Part shown: piece after piece, positions 28,702 to 38,862 of the stretch | How the letters are laid out: every line of letters begins with the position of its first letter | How positions within the stretch are numbered: position 1 is the stretch's first letter | DNA from: Hydrogenimonas sp. | GTDB lineage: Bacteria > Campylobacterota > Campylobacteria > Campylobacterales > Hydrogenimonadaceae | Direction: 5' to 3' | Length of the DNA: 51,740 nt | Assembly: GCA_015490295.1 (NCBI GenBank) | Contig: WFYC01000022.1 | Location: forward strand, 1-51,740 | Notes under the pieces: model-generated | Databases searched by the model: none | Seen by the model: only the letters and a program-made list of their open reading frames with translations | Told to the model about the DNA's origin: nothing | Position numbers and translations under genes: made by a program

Positions 28702-29715
28702 TCACTCCCGATGGAGCTTGAAGTAGTAACGATCGTAATAGAGCCTATCTTTGGTAGCGAAAAACCAGCTCTCTATTCTGTCCGGAATCTTGAAGACGTG
28801 TGAACTCGAAAGATCGGTATCTGTCGCGATAATATACCCCTCCCTCTCGATCAGGTATATAAAATCGCCGTATATGGCACCGACGAAATGGGCGAAAGGG
28901 AACTTTTCGCTGTTCAGAATCTTCAGCTCGCTGTCGCAGTGATACACCTTACCCTCTTTGGAGAGAATATAGATTCCCTCTTTCATGAATAGAACATCGC
29001 TGATCTCCATATCCAGCGCATCCATCAGCTTCGGGCTGACAGAGATGATACGGTGCGGAGTAGCGGCCACAAGGCGGTCTCCTGCTACATCGAGAAAAAT
29101 AACATTGTTGAACTCTTCCCCTTTTCCGACAATTATTTCACGGACCCTCGCACCGTCCTGCGCTGCAAGTATCACCAGTTTTCCGTCGAGCGTGGGTATG
29201 AGAATGAGATTTTCCAACATCATCGGAGAGGCTATGCGGATGTCGGCGGTCATGGCAGTGTCGGACTCATATTTGGCAACAATACTATTTTTGCCGTAGT
29301 CGTAGATACCGTAGCTGTTTCCCTCGATCAAAAATGCGATCTTCTCGCTGCCCGGAATGAACATGGCCGCCAGCACTCTTCTGGGAAGATCGATTTCAAT
29401 GCTCTCTTTTGTCTCTTTATTGTAGATGATATTGGGTTTGCAGTCACCGGTGGCGACAACCAGGTCACCGCTTTGTGCTATAAACCGGTAACCTTCCGGG
29501 AGATGGTATTTCTGTATGCCTTCGGAAGTAATCACACCGCCGTTTTCGAGTGTCGCACTGCGATACCCAACCTCTACCATAGGTGCCGGCAGCTCTCCGT
29601 CATATACGACGGTTCCGTCGATTTTGGAGGGTTCATAATAGTTCTTCTCACTGCATCCGCCGGCCATAAAGGCGAAAACCACAAGAACGAGTATATAGAA
29701 GGAGCTTCGGATCAT
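28702..29715 (-). CDS. lipoprotein with beta-propeller repeats (BamB-like)
   Basis: 337 residues. A lipoprotein signal (hydrophobic stretch ending FMAGGC, Cys about 21) is followed by repeated short strand patterns of the type GDLVVATGD, GSEKIAFLIEGNSYGIYD, DGKLVILAAQDG and GDRLVAATPHRIISV. These fit a PQQ/WD-like beta-propeller such as BamB of the outer-membrane assembly machine. Downstream of a YfgM-like gene it mirrors the E. coli yfgM-bamB pair. The family call is by repeat pattern and context, not by alignment. It shares an ATGA overlap with its upstream neighbour. Confidence 0.75.
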   Translation of the reverse strand: MIRSSFYILVLVVFAFMAGGCSEKNYYEPSKIDGTVVYDGELPAPMVEVGYRSATLENGGVITSEGIQKYHLPEGYRFIAQSGDLVVATGDCKPNIIYNKETKESIEIDLPRRVLAAMFIPGSEKIAFLIEGNSYGIYDYGKNSIVAKYESDTAMTADIRIASPMMLENLILIPTLDGKLVILAAQDGARVREIIVGKGEEFNNVIFLDVAGDRLVAATPHRIISVSPKLMDALDMEISDVLFMKEGIYILSKEGKVYHCDSELKILNSEKFPFAHFVGAIYGDFIYLIEREGYIIATDTDLSSSHVFKIPDRIESWFFATKDRLYYDRYYFKLHRE

Positions 29716-30329
29716 TCGCCGCCTTTTTTACTCTTTGCCACTCCATAATGTTCCAGCATGTCGGCCACCGCTTTGAGCGGCGAATCCGCCTCTATCATCG
29801 CAAGGCGCTGTGCACCCTCCGCAACTTTCCCATCTTTCATAAGAAGGTACGCTTCATCAAAAAGGGCGAAATCCCTAAGAAGCGCTCCGCTTCGCATCCT
29901 GTAGCTCTTCAACCTTTCGGCATCTTCGTTCCATGTTCCCAGATGGTATGCGGCTAGATCGGAGACGACCGGATCTTTGCTGCCGCTCAACGACTCGAGA
30001 CTCTTTATATCTCCGCTTCCCGCAGCCTTTTTGAGCAGAAAGAGTTCAGCCAGCTGCGGATCGTTCTCTTTCAACAGCTTCAGTGCGGATGCGTCGTCGG
30101 GACTCTTCTCAAGCGTGAGCATGGCCCTGTTTGCAGCCTCCAGTCTCTTCTGCTTGTAGTACTCCATACCCATATACCCGACAGCGCCCAAAAAGAATAT
30201 CGCAGCAAGGGCTATTATCGCAACTCTGTTCTTCTTGTAGAAACGCTCTATCTTGATCAGTCCGGCAAGCAGCTTCTCGTCCTGCGTCAGTTCATCTTTG
30301 GCATAGTCTATCTGCTCTTTGATACTCAC
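29712..30329 (-). CDS. YfgM-like single-pass membrane protein with TPR-type periplasmic domain
   Basis: 205 residues from a GTG start (VSIKEQIDYAKDELTQDEKL), preceded by AGGAG at good spacing. An upstream in-frame start at 30380 lacks support. A short cytoplasmic N-terminus, one helix (about 35-56) and a helical periplasmic domain with TPR-like repeats (AANRAMLTLEKSPDDASALK, DEAYLLMKDGKVAEGAQRLA) match the YfgM/ancillary SecYEG-subunit style. It probably assists envelope protein folding with the BamB-like lipoprotein next to it. First gene of this minus-strand run. Confidence 0.75.
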   Translation of the reverse strand: MSIKEQIDYAKDELTQDEKLLAGLIKIERFYKKNRVAIIALAAIFFLGAVGYMGMEYYKQKRLEAANRAMLTLEKSPDDASALKLLKENDPQLAELFLLKKAAGSGDIKSLESLSGSKDPVVSDLAAYHLGTWNEDAERLKSYRMRSGALLRDFALFDEAYLLMKDGKVAEGAQRLAMIEADSPLKAVADMLEHYGVAKSKKGGE

Positions 30330-30420
30330 TCCAACTCCTGCATGAACGGGGCTCCGGTGCGGCAGGTATGAACTCTGCAATACTCCGGCACGTTAGAGCC
30401 GCCCTTAATTTTTTGTGTGC

Positions 30421-30426
30421 TATCAT
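30421..30426 (+). promoter_or_regulatory. candidate -10 for gatC
   Basis: TATCAT 38 nt before the gatC ATG, preceded by a T-rich tract, in the divergent YfgM-like/gatC gap. Weak evidence. Confidence 0.35.
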
Positions 30427-30463
30427 ATCAAAAGATTTGTTAAAAAAGAGAAGGGTTGAAATA

Positions 30464-30754
30464 ATGAAATTTGACGACGCCATGCTGCAAAAACTCGAAA
30501 AGCTCTCGATGCTCAAAATCGAAGAGGGCAGACGCGCGGAGATGATCGAAGAGCTCGAAAAGATCGTAGGTTTCGTGGATATTCTGGCAGAACTCGATAC
30601 TGAGGGGCTGGACCCATCGTTCAGCACGCTCGAAGGGGGAACACCTATGCGCGAAGATATACCGAAAGAGGACCCCGAAATCAGAGAGACGATACTCAAA
30701 AACGCTCCCGATGCGAAAGATGACTATTTCGTAGTTCCAAGCATCATCGAATAA
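30464..30754 (+). CDS. gatC: Asp-tRNA(Asn)/Glu-tRNA(Gln) amidotransferase subunit GatC
   Basis: Small structural subunit of the GatCAB complex that amidates misacylated tRNA. The ATG at 30464 gives 96 residues beginning MKFDDAMLQKLEKLSMLKIE, the usual helical opening. EELEKIVGFVDILAELDTEG and the C-terminal DYFVVPSIIE also match GatC. AAGG lies upstream. Longer in-frame extension to 30368 is not credible. GatA and GatB are elsewhere, as is common in this phylum. Confidence 0.93.
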   Translation: MKFDDAMLQKLEKLSMLKIEEGRRAEMIEELEKIVGFVDILAELDTEGLDPSFSTLEGGTPMREDIPKEDPEIRETILKNAPDAKDDYFVVPSIIE

Positions 30755-30764
30755 CCGTACTTCA

Positions 30765-31121
30765 ATGAAACTTTATGGCATCAAAAACTGCGACTCGGTA
30801 AAAAAGGCGGTAAAATTTTTAAGAAGTCGTAACATCGATTTTGAAACGGTCGATTTTAAATTGAGATCCGTCGGATGCGAAACCGTCGACCGTTGGCTTC
30901 GACAGATCCCTGTAGATACCCTTTTCAACAGCCGCGGCACGACATACCGTAAACTCGGGTTGAAAAAAGCGGATCTGGACGAAAAGGGTAAGCGCGAGTG
31001 GCTCTGCAGGGAGAATATGCTGATCAAACGGCCGGTGATAGAGTGTGATGACGGAAAGATCATCGTCGGATTCGATGAAGAACTCTACAAGGAAATTTTC
31101 AATGAGCAACATAACCCTTGA
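30765..31121 (+). CDS. ArsC/Spx-family thioredoxin-fold protein (YffB type)
   Basis: 118 residues with the ArsC/Spx fold: MKLYGIKNCDSVKKAVKFL carries the N-terminal cysteine at about position 9 (single Cys, not CxxC). PVDTLFNSRGTTYRKL and ENMLIKRPVIECDDGKIIVG are family blocks. Such proteins are annotated variously as glutaredoxin-like arsenate reductase or Spx/MgsR. True arsenate reduction is unproven here, and the YffB subgroup is the better match by size. It lies 10 nt after gatC and overlaps pilT by 20 nt. Confidence 0.88.
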   Translation: MKLYGIKNCDSVKKAVKFLRSRNIDFETVDFKLRSVGCETVDRWLRQIPVDTLFNSRGTTYRKLGLKKADLDEKGKREWLCRENMLIKRPVIECDDGKIIVGFDEELYKEIFNEQHNP

Positions 31122-32178
31122 TATAAGGAAGCTTCTTAAAAACGTCGTCGCATATAAAGCGAGCGACCTTCACCTCGTCAGCCGCAGCGAACCGCAGATC
31201 CGCATCGACGGCAGACTGGTTCCGCTCAACCTTCCAAAACTGGATGGAGAGGCTATCGAAGAGATGTGCTACTCCATCATCACGGAGAAGCAGAAAAAGA
31301 GCTTCGAAGAGCACAAAGAGCTCGACTTCTCCATCCAGATTCCGGAGGTGGGACGTTTCAGGGCGAACTACTACCGCACGATGGATGATGTTGCGGCTGC
31401 GTTTCGTGTCATTCCCACCCAGATTCCGAGCATCGACGATCTCGAAGCGCCTCAGATATATAAAAAACTCATCCAGCGTGAAAAGGGACTCATTCTCGTT
31501 ACCGGTCCTACGGGAAGCGGTAAATCGACCACACTGGCCGCTATGCTGAACGAGATCAACATGACCGAACGCAAACATATAATCACGGTCGAAGATCCGA
31601 TAGAGTTCGTCCACGAAAACAACCAGTCGCTCTTTTCGCACAGAAACATCGGAACCGACACCGACTCGTTTTCCCATGCGCTCAAATACGCTTTGCGTGA
31701 AGACCCTGACGTCATCCTGATCGGTGAGATGCGGGACAAAGAGACGATCGCGGCGGCGCTGACCGCGGCCGAGACCGGACACCTGGTCTTCGGTACGCTC
31801 CACACAAATTCGGCCGCACAGACCGTAAACCGTATAATCGACGTATTCAGCGGAGACGAGCAGCCGCAGGTGAGGGCGCAGCTCTCTACATCGCTCGTCG
31901 CAGTCATTTCGCAGGCCCTTCTTCCGAAAGTGGGCGGAGGACGTATCGCGGTGCCGGAAATTTTGATCAACAACCCCGCAATATCCAACCTGATACGCGA
32001 AGACAAGGTTCACCAGATATACAGCCAGATGCAGCTCGGACAGGGCGAGAGCGGTATGCAGACCCAGACTCAGGTGATGGTGAAACTCGTACAGGGACAC
32101 ATAATAGACAAGAGCGAGGCGCTCAGATTCTCTACCCGCCCGGATGAGCTTATAAAAGCTATCCAGTACATAAGCTGA
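31102..32178 (+). CDS. pilT: type IV pilus retraction ATPase PilT
   Basis: Hexameric ATPase that depolymerises type IV pili (twitching, DNA uptake). The ATG at 31102 gives 358 residues: [20 protein letters not shown] at the N-terminal domain, Walker [16 protein letters not shown], the [11 protein letters not shown] Asp box, [17 protein letters not shown] (Walker B), and the [16 protein letters not shown] His box. [19 protein letters not shown] corresponds to the AIRNLIRE retraction motif (Ser replaces Arg). No other pilus gene is in the window. dprA at 13.7-14.5 kb would fit a natural-transformation role. Confidence 0.93.
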   Translation: MSNITLDIRKLLKNVVAYKASDLHLVSRSEPQIRIDGRLVPLNLPKLDGEAIEEMCYSIITEKQKKSFEEHKELDFSIQIPEVGRFRANYYRTMDDVAAAFRVIPTQIPSIDDLEAPQIYKKLIQREKGLILVTGPTGSGKSTTLAAMLNEINMTERKHIITVEDPIEFVHENNQSLFSHRNIGTDTDSFSHALKYALREDPDVILIGEMRDKETIAAALTAAETGHLVFGTLHTNSAAQTVNRIIDVFSGDEQPQVRAQLSTSLVAVISQALLPKVGGGRIAVPEILINNPAISNLIREDKVHQIYSQMQLGQGESGMQTQTQVMVKLVQGHIIDKSEALRFSTRPDELIKAIQYIS

Positions 32179-32180
32179 CC

Positions 32181-32216
32181 GCTCTTTTCGGCACCTCAGC
32201 CTGTGCCGAAAAGAGC
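32181..32216 (+). terminator. 14-bp perfect hairpin after pilT
   Basis: GCTCTTTTCGGCAC (32181-32194) pairs exactly with GTGCCGAAAAGAGC (32203-32216) around CTCAGCCT, two bases after the pilT stop. It lacks a following T-run, so it is a terminator-like or 3'-protecting hairpin. Confidence 0.6.
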
Positions 32217-32258
32217 CCCCTGCCTCCTCATGTCACCTCTTTTTCGTTATTTTTATGG

Positions 32259-32264
32259 TATTAT
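32259..32264 (+). promoter_or_regulatory. candidate -10 for aroG
   Basis: TATTAT 33 nt before the aroG ATG, preceded by T-rich DNA, downstream of the pilT hairpin. It supports aroG being transcribed separately. Confidence 0.45.
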
Positions 32265-32291
32265 TGCGCAAATTTTTCAAGGATTTACGCA

Positions 32292-33641
32292 ATGAGCAGA
32301 TGGAGCAGATCGAGCTGGAGAGATTTTCCGATAAAACAGCAACCCGACTACAAAGATTTGGAGAGCGTAAAGAGAGTCGAAGAGGAGCTCAAGAGCTTCC
32401 CTCCGCTGATATTTGCGGAAGAGGCGAGAAACCTGCAAAACAAGCTTGCCAAGGTGAGTGAAGGCGATGCGTTTCTACTTCAGGGCGGCGACTGCGCGGA
32501 GAGTTTCAACGCTTTCAACGCCGATACTATCAAAAACCTTTTCAAAGTGATGATGCAGATGGCTGTCGTCATGACATACTCCAGCGGCAAGCCGGTTGTC
32601 AAAGTGGGACGCATAGCGGGCCAGTTCGCCAAGCCCAGAAGCTCCGACACCGAAGCCAAAGGGGATATGGAGCTGCCGAGCTACAGGGGAGATATCGTAA
32701 ACGAAGCCGACTTCGCCCCTGAAGCCAGGGAGGCGAGGCCGGAAAAGCTTATCAAAGCCTACTATCAGTCGGCCGCGACTCTGAACCTGCTGCGGGCATT
32801 TTCGCGCGGCGGTATGGCCGATCTTACGAAGGTACACAACTGGAACCTCGATTTTGTAAAAGACAAGGCTCTCGGAAAACGTTACGAAGAGCTTGCGGAA
32901 AAGATAACCCAGGCCATGCAGTTCATCGCCGCCTGCGGCATCACGCCCCAAAACACCCCGCAGCTTCATGAAACCGTCCTATACACTTCTCACGAAGCTC
33001 TGCTACTCGGTTACGAAGAGGCGCTGACACGCATAGACTCACTTACCGGAAAGTGGTACGACTGCTCAGCGCATATGCTCTGGATAGGAGACCGAACCCG
33101 TGATCTGGAAGGTGCTCATATAGAGTTTTTCAGAGGCATAAACAATCCTGTAGGGGTAAAAGTAGGCCCCAGCATGAAAGAGGATGAGCTTATAGCCCTG
33201 ATAGAGAAACTGAACCCCGAAAACATACCGGGTCGCCTGACTCTCATAGTGCGTATGGGGGCCGACAAAATAGGAGATATCTTCCCGCCGCTTCTAAGAC
33301 GCGTAAAAGCTGAGGGCAAAAAGATCGTATGGAGCTCCGATCCTATGCACGGCAACACTTTCAAAACCGAAAGCGGTTACAAAACCAGAGAGTTCGACAA
33401 TATCCTTTCCGAAGTGAAACAGTTCTTCCAGATTCATAACGCGGAAGGTACGGTAGCCGGAGGCATCCACCTCGAGATGACCGGCGAAGATGTCACGGAG
33501 TGTACGGGAAGCCAGAGCTGCAATATCACGGTCGACGCACTCGGCAACAGGTACCACACCCAGTGCGACCCGCGTCTCAACGCCAACCAGGCGCTCGAGA
33601 TGGCATTCATGATCTCCGAGTTTTTCAAAGATATGAAATAG
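32292..33641 (+). CDS. aroG: class II DAHP synthase
   Basis: Condenses phosphoenolpyruvate and erythrose-4-phosphate at the entry to the shikimate pathway. The 449-residue plant-type (class II) enzyme shows [14 protein letters not shown] near residue 65, [36 protein letters not shown] and [40 protein letters not shown] and [18 protein letters not shown] complete the metal- and substrate-binding set. AAGGA lies upstream of the ATG. aroE and trpE in the same window use its products. Confidence 0.96.
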   Translation: MSRWSRSSWRDFPIKQQPDYKDLESVKRVEEELKSFPPLIFAEEARNLQNKLAKVSEGDAFLLQGGDCAESFNAFNADTIKNLFKVMMQMAVVMTYSSGKPVVKVGRIAGQFAKPRSSDTEAKGDMELPSYRGDIVNEADFAPEAREARPEKLIKAYYQSAATLNLLRAFSRGGMADLTKVHNWNLDFVKDKALGKRYEELAEKITQAMQFIAACGITPQNTPQLHETVLYTSHEALLLGYEEALTRIDSLTGKWYDCSAHMLWIGDRTRDLEGAHIEFFRGINNPVGVKVGPSMKEDELIALIEKLNPENIPGRLTLIVRMGADKIGDIFPPLLRRVKAEGKKIVWSSDPMHGNTFKTESGYKTREFDNILSEVKQFFQIHNAEGTVAGGIHLEMTGEDVTECTGSQSCNITVDALGNRYHTQCDPRLNANQALEMAFMISEFFKDMK

Positions 33642-33936
33642 AGCACTCTTGAACCGATTTTCAAGAACCTTTTTCCGCCCTGCAGGAGGCAGGGGAGGAG
33701 GTTCCCTCTCCTTCGGCTATACGAATGGAGCTGACCGAAAAAGCCGAATGGAAATAACGCCTTGCGTTCTGTTCTGTTCGGCAGGAGCGAAAAGTCGGGG
33801 GAAACTCTCTACACACTCCCATCTTATCGCTTTTTGCAACCCGTACATAACTTTATTTCAGCTTCGATATTTTATAATAAAATATTTTAGGCTGCCTATA
33901 AAAACGAACGACAAATAACCCGAAGCGGAGAAATCT
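33642..33936 (+). other. 295-bp intergenic region with promoter-like end
   Basis: No credible gene. A weak 6-bp hairpin (CTTGAA 33648-33653 / TTCAAG 33660-33665) followed by CCTTTTTCC could terminate aroG. A TTCGGCT/AGCCGAA pairing lies near 33712-33748. A consensus TATAAT at 33873-33878 in AT-rich DNA is the likely -10 for the following cyclase gene. An 89-codon open frame here has no family features and is probably spurious. Confidence 0.45.
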
Positions 33937-34872
33937 ATGCCATCACTAGAAAATATCACCGACGTTGTCCAGAAGAGCTGTGAAGAGATAAAAGAGTCTA
34001 TTGACACCAAAGATACGGAAGCCGTGGATGCGGCGGAAGTGATAAGAAATGTCGTAGAGACGTTTTTCGGCCGGCTAAGAAAATCGGGCTACTCCATATA
34101 CCTGGACGAATATCTCGAACAGGAGCACGAGAAGAAGTCGAAAAAGTGCATAGACCTGGCCAAAGAGAGCATAGACTCTTTCAAAGAGTCTAATACGAAC
34201 CTGAAAAATATCACACAGAACCACACCATCGAGATAGAGAATATTGTCGAAGGCAGCGAAGAGATAGATATACCCAAATTCAAAAACCGCATAGAGGCCT
34301 TTCAGAGCGACCTGATGAGTGAGCTTCACCGCGCAAACGAGCTTATCAAATCTCTCGAAAACGAGATAGAGGAGCTTCAAAAACAGTCCAACATCGACCC
34401 TCTGACCAAGCTCTACAACCGAAAAGCGCTGGAGATAGACGCCAAAGAGATGCTGAAACACTCGAAAGAGAGAAACCTCAATATTGCGGCTCTGATGATA
34501 GATGCAGACGACTTCAAAAAGCTCAACGACACCTTCGGCCACCTTGCAGGCGACAAGGTGCTCATACTGCTGGCAAAACTCTTCAAACTCTCGATAAGGG
34601 AGTACGACAGAGCCTACAGATACGGTGGTGAGGAGTTTCTCATCATCTTCAACCGTGCAGGGAAAGAGGAGGCGAAAAAAGTTGCCGAACGCATCATGAA
34701 TGCCGTTAGAAACAACAAACTGATATACAAGGGCAAGACAATTCGGATAACTTTGAGCATGGGTCTCACTTCGCACCAAAAAGGAGATACGCTCGAGAGC
34801 CTCATCGAACGTGCGGATGCCGCCGTCTATCAGGCCAAACACGACGGAAAAGACAAGCTGGTGGTGCGCTGA
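33937..34872 (+). CDS. cytoplasmic diguanylate cyclase
   Basis: Makes c-di-GMP. It has 311 residues and no signal or membrane segment. The N-terminal 150 residues are helical and charged, with a probable coiled coil (FQSDLMSELHRANELIKSLE), and likely form a dimerising input domain of unknown ligand. The GGDEF domain (about 152-311) begins DPLTKLYNRKALEID and has the active-site GGEEF at 230-234. REYD, five residues before, is an intact product-inhibition site. It is followed directly by cvpA (TGATG overlap). Confidence 0.92.
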   Translation: MPSLENITDVVQKSCEEIKESIDTKDTEAVDAAEVIRNVVETFFGRLRKSGYSIYLDEYLEQEHEKKSKKCIDLAKESIDSFKESNTNLKNITQNHTIEIENIVEGSEEIDIPKFKNRIEAFQSDLMSELHRANELIKSLENEIEELQKQSNIDPLTKLYNRKALEIDAKEMLKHSKERNLNIAALMIDADDFKKLNDTFGHLAGDKVLILLAKLFKLSIREYDRAYRYGGEEFLIIFNRAGKEEAKKVAERIMNAVRNNKLIYKGKTIRITLSMGLTSHQKGDTLESLIERADAAVYQAKHDGKDKLVVR

Positions 34873-35480
34873 TGGATATGAACTGGTTCGATATTGTCAC
34901 TGCATCATTGATCCTTCTAATAGGAATCAAAGGCATTTTCAACGGCCTGATAAAGGAGCTTGCAGGCCTGATCGGAATAGTTTTGGGTGTATGGATAGCC
35001 TCCTTGTTCGCTACGGAGTTCGGAAAGTGGCTCGGAAATTCGTTTCTGCACATAGAGTCGGAGTCGGCTCTGAGCATGATCGGTTTTCTTGTTCTGCTGG
35101 CACTCATATGGACAGGCTGCATAATAGCCGGGGTAGTTGTCGCGAAGCTGGTCTCTCTCTCCGGGCTGGGCATCGCGGATAGAGTTCTCGGGTTTCTTTT
35201 CGCTTCGGCAAAAGTTTTCATTATAATCGCCGTTATCGTATACGCTCTTTCAAATATCGACCTGATCAGAAAAAACACCAAAAGCTTTACCGGCCCCAGT
35301 CTGCTATATCCACTATTCATCAAAGCCGGCAACACGATTGTCCATATAGACACAGACGCACTGGCGGAAAAAGCCGGTGCGGCCGGAAACAGCACCAAAC
35401 AGCTTATTCAAAACGGCGCCCAAATCGTAAAAAAACAGATCGGATCGCAGGATACAAAGGAAACGGATGAAAAAGAGTAA
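34872..35480 (+). CDS. CvpA-family inner-membrane protein
   Basis: 202 residues: four transmembrane helices (about 5-22, 27-48, 66-90, 101-125) in the CvpA/colicin V production family arrangement, starting FDIVTASLILLIGIKGIFNG. A hydrophilic C-terminal tail (about 140-202) is rich in Lys, Asp and Glu. The family is linked to colicin V production in E. coli and to envelope stress, but its biochemical role is not clear. It overlaps the start of fur by 14 nt, the conserved Campylobacter order. Confidence 0.88.
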   Translation: MDMNWFDIVTASLILLIGIKGIFNGLIKELAGLIGIVLGVWIASLFATEFGKWLGNSFLHIESESALSMIGFLVLLALIWTGCIIAGVVVAKLVSLSGLGIADRVLGFLFASAKVFIIIAVIVYALSNIDLIRKNTKSFTGPSLLYPLFIKAGNTIVHIDTDALAEKAGAAGNSTKQLIQNGAQIVKKQIGSQDTKETDEKE

Positions 35481-35979
35481 CGAAGTTGAAACATCTCCGT
35501 TTATCTCATACGAAACTCTGCTTGCACAGTTCAAGCAGCTCCTGCGCTCGAACAATCTGAAGTTCACTAAGCAGCGCGAAACCATCCTGTATACACTCTA
35601 CAACCATACCGGACACTTCACCCCCGAAGAGCTCTACCGCCTTATAAAGAGCGAGGAGCCGGAGCTCAATACCGGTATCGCAACTATCTACAGAACACTC
35701 TCTCTTCTGGAAAATGCAGGCATCGTAACATCTATCTCCTTCGGAACACAGGGGAAAAAATATGAACTTGGAGTCAAAGCCCATCACGACCACATTATCT
35801 GCACAAATTGTGGTAAAATTCTGGAATTTTATGACGAGGCTATAGAGAAGAGGCAGGAGAAAATCGCCGAAGAGTTCGGCTTCATTATGGAAGACCACTC
35901 TATGAAGATCTTCGGTATCTGCCCTGAATGCCAGAAAAAATCGGACAAAAACCTCAATAAAAAGGGAACAGAAGATTGA
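35467..35979 (+). CDS. fur: Fur-family transcriptional regulator
   Basis: Metal-dependent repressor. It has 170 residues with an N-terminal winged helix (about 15-95: [40 protein letters not shown]). A dimerisation/metal domain follows, with [16 protein letters not shown] (HHDHxxCxxCG, sensing and structural sites) and a second CPEC pair near the end. The position cvpA-fur-lysS matches Fur proper rather than PerR in Campylobacter, so iron regulation is favoured. The stop overlaps the lysS TTG start. Confidence 0.93.
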   Translation: MKKSNEVETSPFISYETLLAQFKQLLRSNNLKFTKQRETILYTLYNHTGHFTPEELYRLIKSEEPELNTGIATIYRTLSLLENAGIVTSISFGTQGKKYELGVKAHHDHIICTNCGKILEFYDEAIEKRQEKIAEEFGFIMEDHSMKIFGICPECQKKSDKNLNKKGTED

Positions 35980-37511
35980 TATTTGACAATCAGTACCAAA
36001 AGCAACGCATCGAAAAAGCGGATGCCCTCAGAGAAATGGGTGTCAATCCATACCAGAATCGTGTAGTAAAAGAGTGTACAAACAGGAAGTTTTTAGAGAG
36101 ATACTCCTACCTGAAAGATAGTCAAGAGAAAGAGGCGATAGACGAAAGCTGCACCGTGGCCGGGCGAGTCAAATTTCTAAGGCTCATGGGTAAAGCGGCA
36201 TTCGCAAAAATAGAAGACGAGAGCGGAATTTTGCAGATCTACTTCAGCCGCGACGATCTTGGCGACGAGTGGTTCAAAACCGTCAAGAAGATGGTGGAGG
36301 TAGGCGACATAGTTGCCGCTACGGGCTACCCCTTCATCACCAGAACCGGCGAGTTGACGATGCATGTAAAACGGCTGGAACTCGTAACGAAGGCGATAAC
36401 GCCTCTTCCGGAGAAGTTCCACGGCCTGCAGGACATCGAGCTGCGATACCGCCGCAGATACCTAGACATGATAATGAACCCGGATGTAAAAAAGACCTTT
36501 TTGCTCCGCTCTAAAATAGTGAGTCTGATAAGGCGTTTCTTCGAAGAGCACGGCTTTTTGGAGGTCGAGACTCCGATGATGCACCCGATTCCGGGCGGCG
36601 CCAACGCCAGACCGTTCGTAACCCACCACAACGCGCTCGGCGTAGACCGATACCTCAGGATAGCACCGGAGCTCTACCTCAAAAGATTGGTAGTAGGCGG
36701 ATTCGAAGCAGTTTTCGAGATAAACAGAAACTTCCGAAACGAAGGTATGGACCACACCCACAACCCCGAATTCACAATGATAGAGTTTTACTGGGCATAC
36801 CATCGCTACGAAGATTTGATGGAGCTTACAGAAAAGATGTTCGAGTATCTTTTCAAGGAGCTCGGGCTGCCGAAAAAACTCCCGTTTGGCGAATATGAGA
36901 TCGACTTTTCGACACCATTCAAGCGCATAGCCTACAAAGAGGCACTTGTTGAAATAGGCGGAGTACCGGAGTCGATTCTGGAAAATAAAGATGCAATGCG
37001 CGAATATCTGAAAAAGAGTGGCGTCGAGACTGAAGATAGTCTCGGCAAAGGGCAGCTTTGGGGTGAGCTTTTCGACGCATTTGTCGAAGATAAACTGATC
37101 GACCCCACTTTCGTCACGCACTTCCCGATAGAGATAAGTCCGCTTGCACGCAGAAGCGACGACAATCCCGATATCGCCGAGCGTTTTGAACTCTTTATAG
37201 CCGGGAAAGAGATCGCAAACGGATTCAGCGAGCTAAACGATCCGCTCGATCAGTATGAGCGTTTCAAGGCACAGGCAAGCCTGAAAGAGAGTGATGACGA
37301 AGCGATGCATATGGATGAAGATTATGTAGAGGCACTCGGCTACGGTATGCCTCCCACTGCGGGAGAGGGTATAGGAATAGACAGGCTGGTTATGCTTCTT
37401 ACAAATCAGCACTCTATCCGCGATGTCATCCTCTTCCCGGCCATGCGTCCCCAAAAACAGCAGAATGACACAACCAAAGAGGAAGAAAACAACAGCGAGG
37501 AAGAAAAATGA
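35976..37511 (+). CDS. lysS: lysyl-tRNA synthetase, class II
   Basis: Charges tRNA(Lys). The 511-residue class II enzyme has an N-terminal OB domain ([20 protein letters not shown]), the [20 protein letters not shown] linker and motif 1 ([19 protein letters not shown]). Motif 2 is [20 protein letters not shown] and motif 3 is [13 protein letters not shown]. The start is TTG, overlapping the fur stop as TTGA, with AAGGGA upstream. It is tightly linked to glyA (ATGA overlap). Confidence 0.97.
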   Translation: MIFDNQYQKQRIEKADALREMGVNPYQNRVVKECTNRKFLERYSYLKDSQEKEAIDESCTVAGRVKFLRLMGKAAFAKIEDESGILQIYFSRDDLGDEWFKTVKKMVEVGDIVAATGYPFITRTGELTMHVKRLELVTKAITPLPEKFHGLQDIELRYRRRYLDMIMNPDVKKTFLLRSKIVSLIRRFFEEHGFLEVETPMMHPIPGGANARPFVTHHNALGVDRYLRIAPELYLKRLVVGGFEAVFEINRNFRNEGMDHTHNPEFTMIEFYWAYHRYEDLMELTEKMFEYLFKELGLPKKLPFGEYEIDFSTPFKRIAYKEALVEIGGVPESILENKDAMREYLKKSGVETEDSLGKGQLWGELFDAFVEDKLIDPTFVTHFPIEISPLARRSDDNPDIAERFELFIAGKEIANGFSELNDPLDQYERFKAQASLKESDDEAMHMDEDYVEALGYGMPPTAGEGIGIDRLVMLLTNQHSIRDVILFPAMRPQKQQNDTTKEEENNSEEEK

Positions 37512-38755
37512 CCGTTTTGCAGCAGAATGATCCTATAGTCTACGACATTATAGAAAAAGAGCTCGAAAGACAGACAGACCATCTTGAAATGATCGCCAGT
37601 GAAAACTTCACCTTTCCGGAGGTGATGGAGGCGCAAGGAAGCGTATTTACGAACAAATATGCCGAAGGCTACCCCTACAAGAGGTACTACGGCGGCTGCG
37701 AGTATGCCGATGCCGTAGAACAGCTTGCCATAGATAGAGCGAAACTCCTCTTCGGATGTGAATACGCAAACGTACAGCCCCACTCCGGCAGTCAGGCAAA
37801 CGGCGGGGTCTACGCCGCTTTGCTCAAAGCCGGCGATAAGATTCTGGGCATGGATCTAAGCCACGGAGGCCACCTGACCCACGGCGCGAAAGTGAGTTTC
37901 TCCGGCAAAAACTACCAGAGCTTTACTTACGGGGTGGAGCTCGACGGCCGGATCAACTACGACCGTGTCGCCGACATCGCGCAGATAGTAAAACCCAAAC
38001 TCATCGTCTGCGGTGCAAGCGCATATGCAAGAGAGATAGACTTCGCGAAGTTCCGCGAAATCGCCGACAGTGTAGGCGCACTGCTGCTTGCCGATGTTGC
38101 GCACATAGCCGGGCTTGTCGTAGCGGGTGAACATCCGCACCCCTTCCCCCACTGCGACGTGGTAACCACCACCACGCACAAAACGCTCAGGGGCCCGCGC
38201 GGCGGACTCATCATGACAAACGACGAAGATCTGGCAAAAAAGATAAACAGCGCGATATTCCCTGGAATTCAGGGTGGTCCGCTCGTGCATGTAATAGCGG
38301 CGAAAGCGGTAGGTTTTGCGAAAAACCTCGATGAATCATGGAAAGTATACGCAAGACAGGTCAAAGCGAACGCTTCCGTTCTGGCCGACGTATTGATGAA
38401 AAGAGGTTACGATGTAGTAAGCGGCGGCACCGACAACCATCTCGTACTCGTATCTTTTCTAAATAGAGACTTCAGCGGCAAAGATGCCGATGCGGCATTG
38501 GGCAGAGCCGGAATCACCGTAAACAAGAATACGGTACCGGGTGAGACAAGAAGCCCTTTCGTTACAAGCGGAATACGCATAGGCTCTCCGGCACTTACCG
38601 CACGCGGTATGAAAGAGGCGGAGTTCGAAACCGTAGCCAACGCCATATGCGACGTTCTCGACGACATATCGAACGAACAGAAGCAGGCGGAGATAAAAGA
38701 GAATATGACGGCGCTCGCCAGACGCTTTGTCATCTACGACAGACCTACATATTAG
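37508..38755 (+). CDS. glyA: serine hydroxymethyltransferase GlyA
   Basis: PLP enzyme interconverting serine and glycine and supplying methylene-tetrahydrofolate; it connects metabolically to FolP. Its 415 residues include [58 protein letters not shown] and the PLP lysine in [15 protein letters not shown]. It overlaps lysS by four bases. The frame is intact with the typical C-terminus. The next gene starts about 107 nt later, so a transcript boundary is possible here. Confidence 0.98.
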   Translation: MTVLQQNDPIVYDIIEKELERQTDHLEMIASENFTFPEVMEAQGSVFTNKYAEGYPYKRYYGGCEYADAVEQLAIDRAKLLFGCEYANVQPHSGSQANGGVYAALLKAGDKILGMDLSHGGHLTHGAKVSFSGKNYQSFTYGVELDGRINYDRVADIAQIVKPKLIVCGASAYAREIDFAKFREIADSVGALLLADVAHIAGLVVAGEHPHPFPHCDVVTTTTHKTLRGPRGGLIMTNDEDLAKKINSAIFPGIQGGPLVHVIAAKAVGFAKNLDESWKVYARQVKANASVLADVLMKRGYDVVSGGTDNHLVLVSFLNRDFSGKDADAALGRAGITVNKNTVPGETRSPFVTSGIRIGSPALTARGMKEAEFETVANAICDVLDDISNEQKQAEIKENMTALARRFVIYDRPTY

Positions 38756-38862
38756 AGCGATGAAAAAGCTGCGAACTACCGCTGCAAATAGGGGTTTAGA
38801 CACATTTTCAAATACCCTGCGCCAAAATTGTGCGGCAGCCGCGGCTCCGCAAAAGGATTATG

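Noticed and set aside
33649-33918. 89-codon frame in the aroG-cyclase gap
   Set aside because: No ribosome site, no recognisable motif and an overlap with the candidate promoter.
34802-35398. 198-codon minus-strand frame opposite cvpA
   Set aside because: It is a shadow: low-complexity composition, no ribosome site, and it covers a well-supported membrane protein gene.
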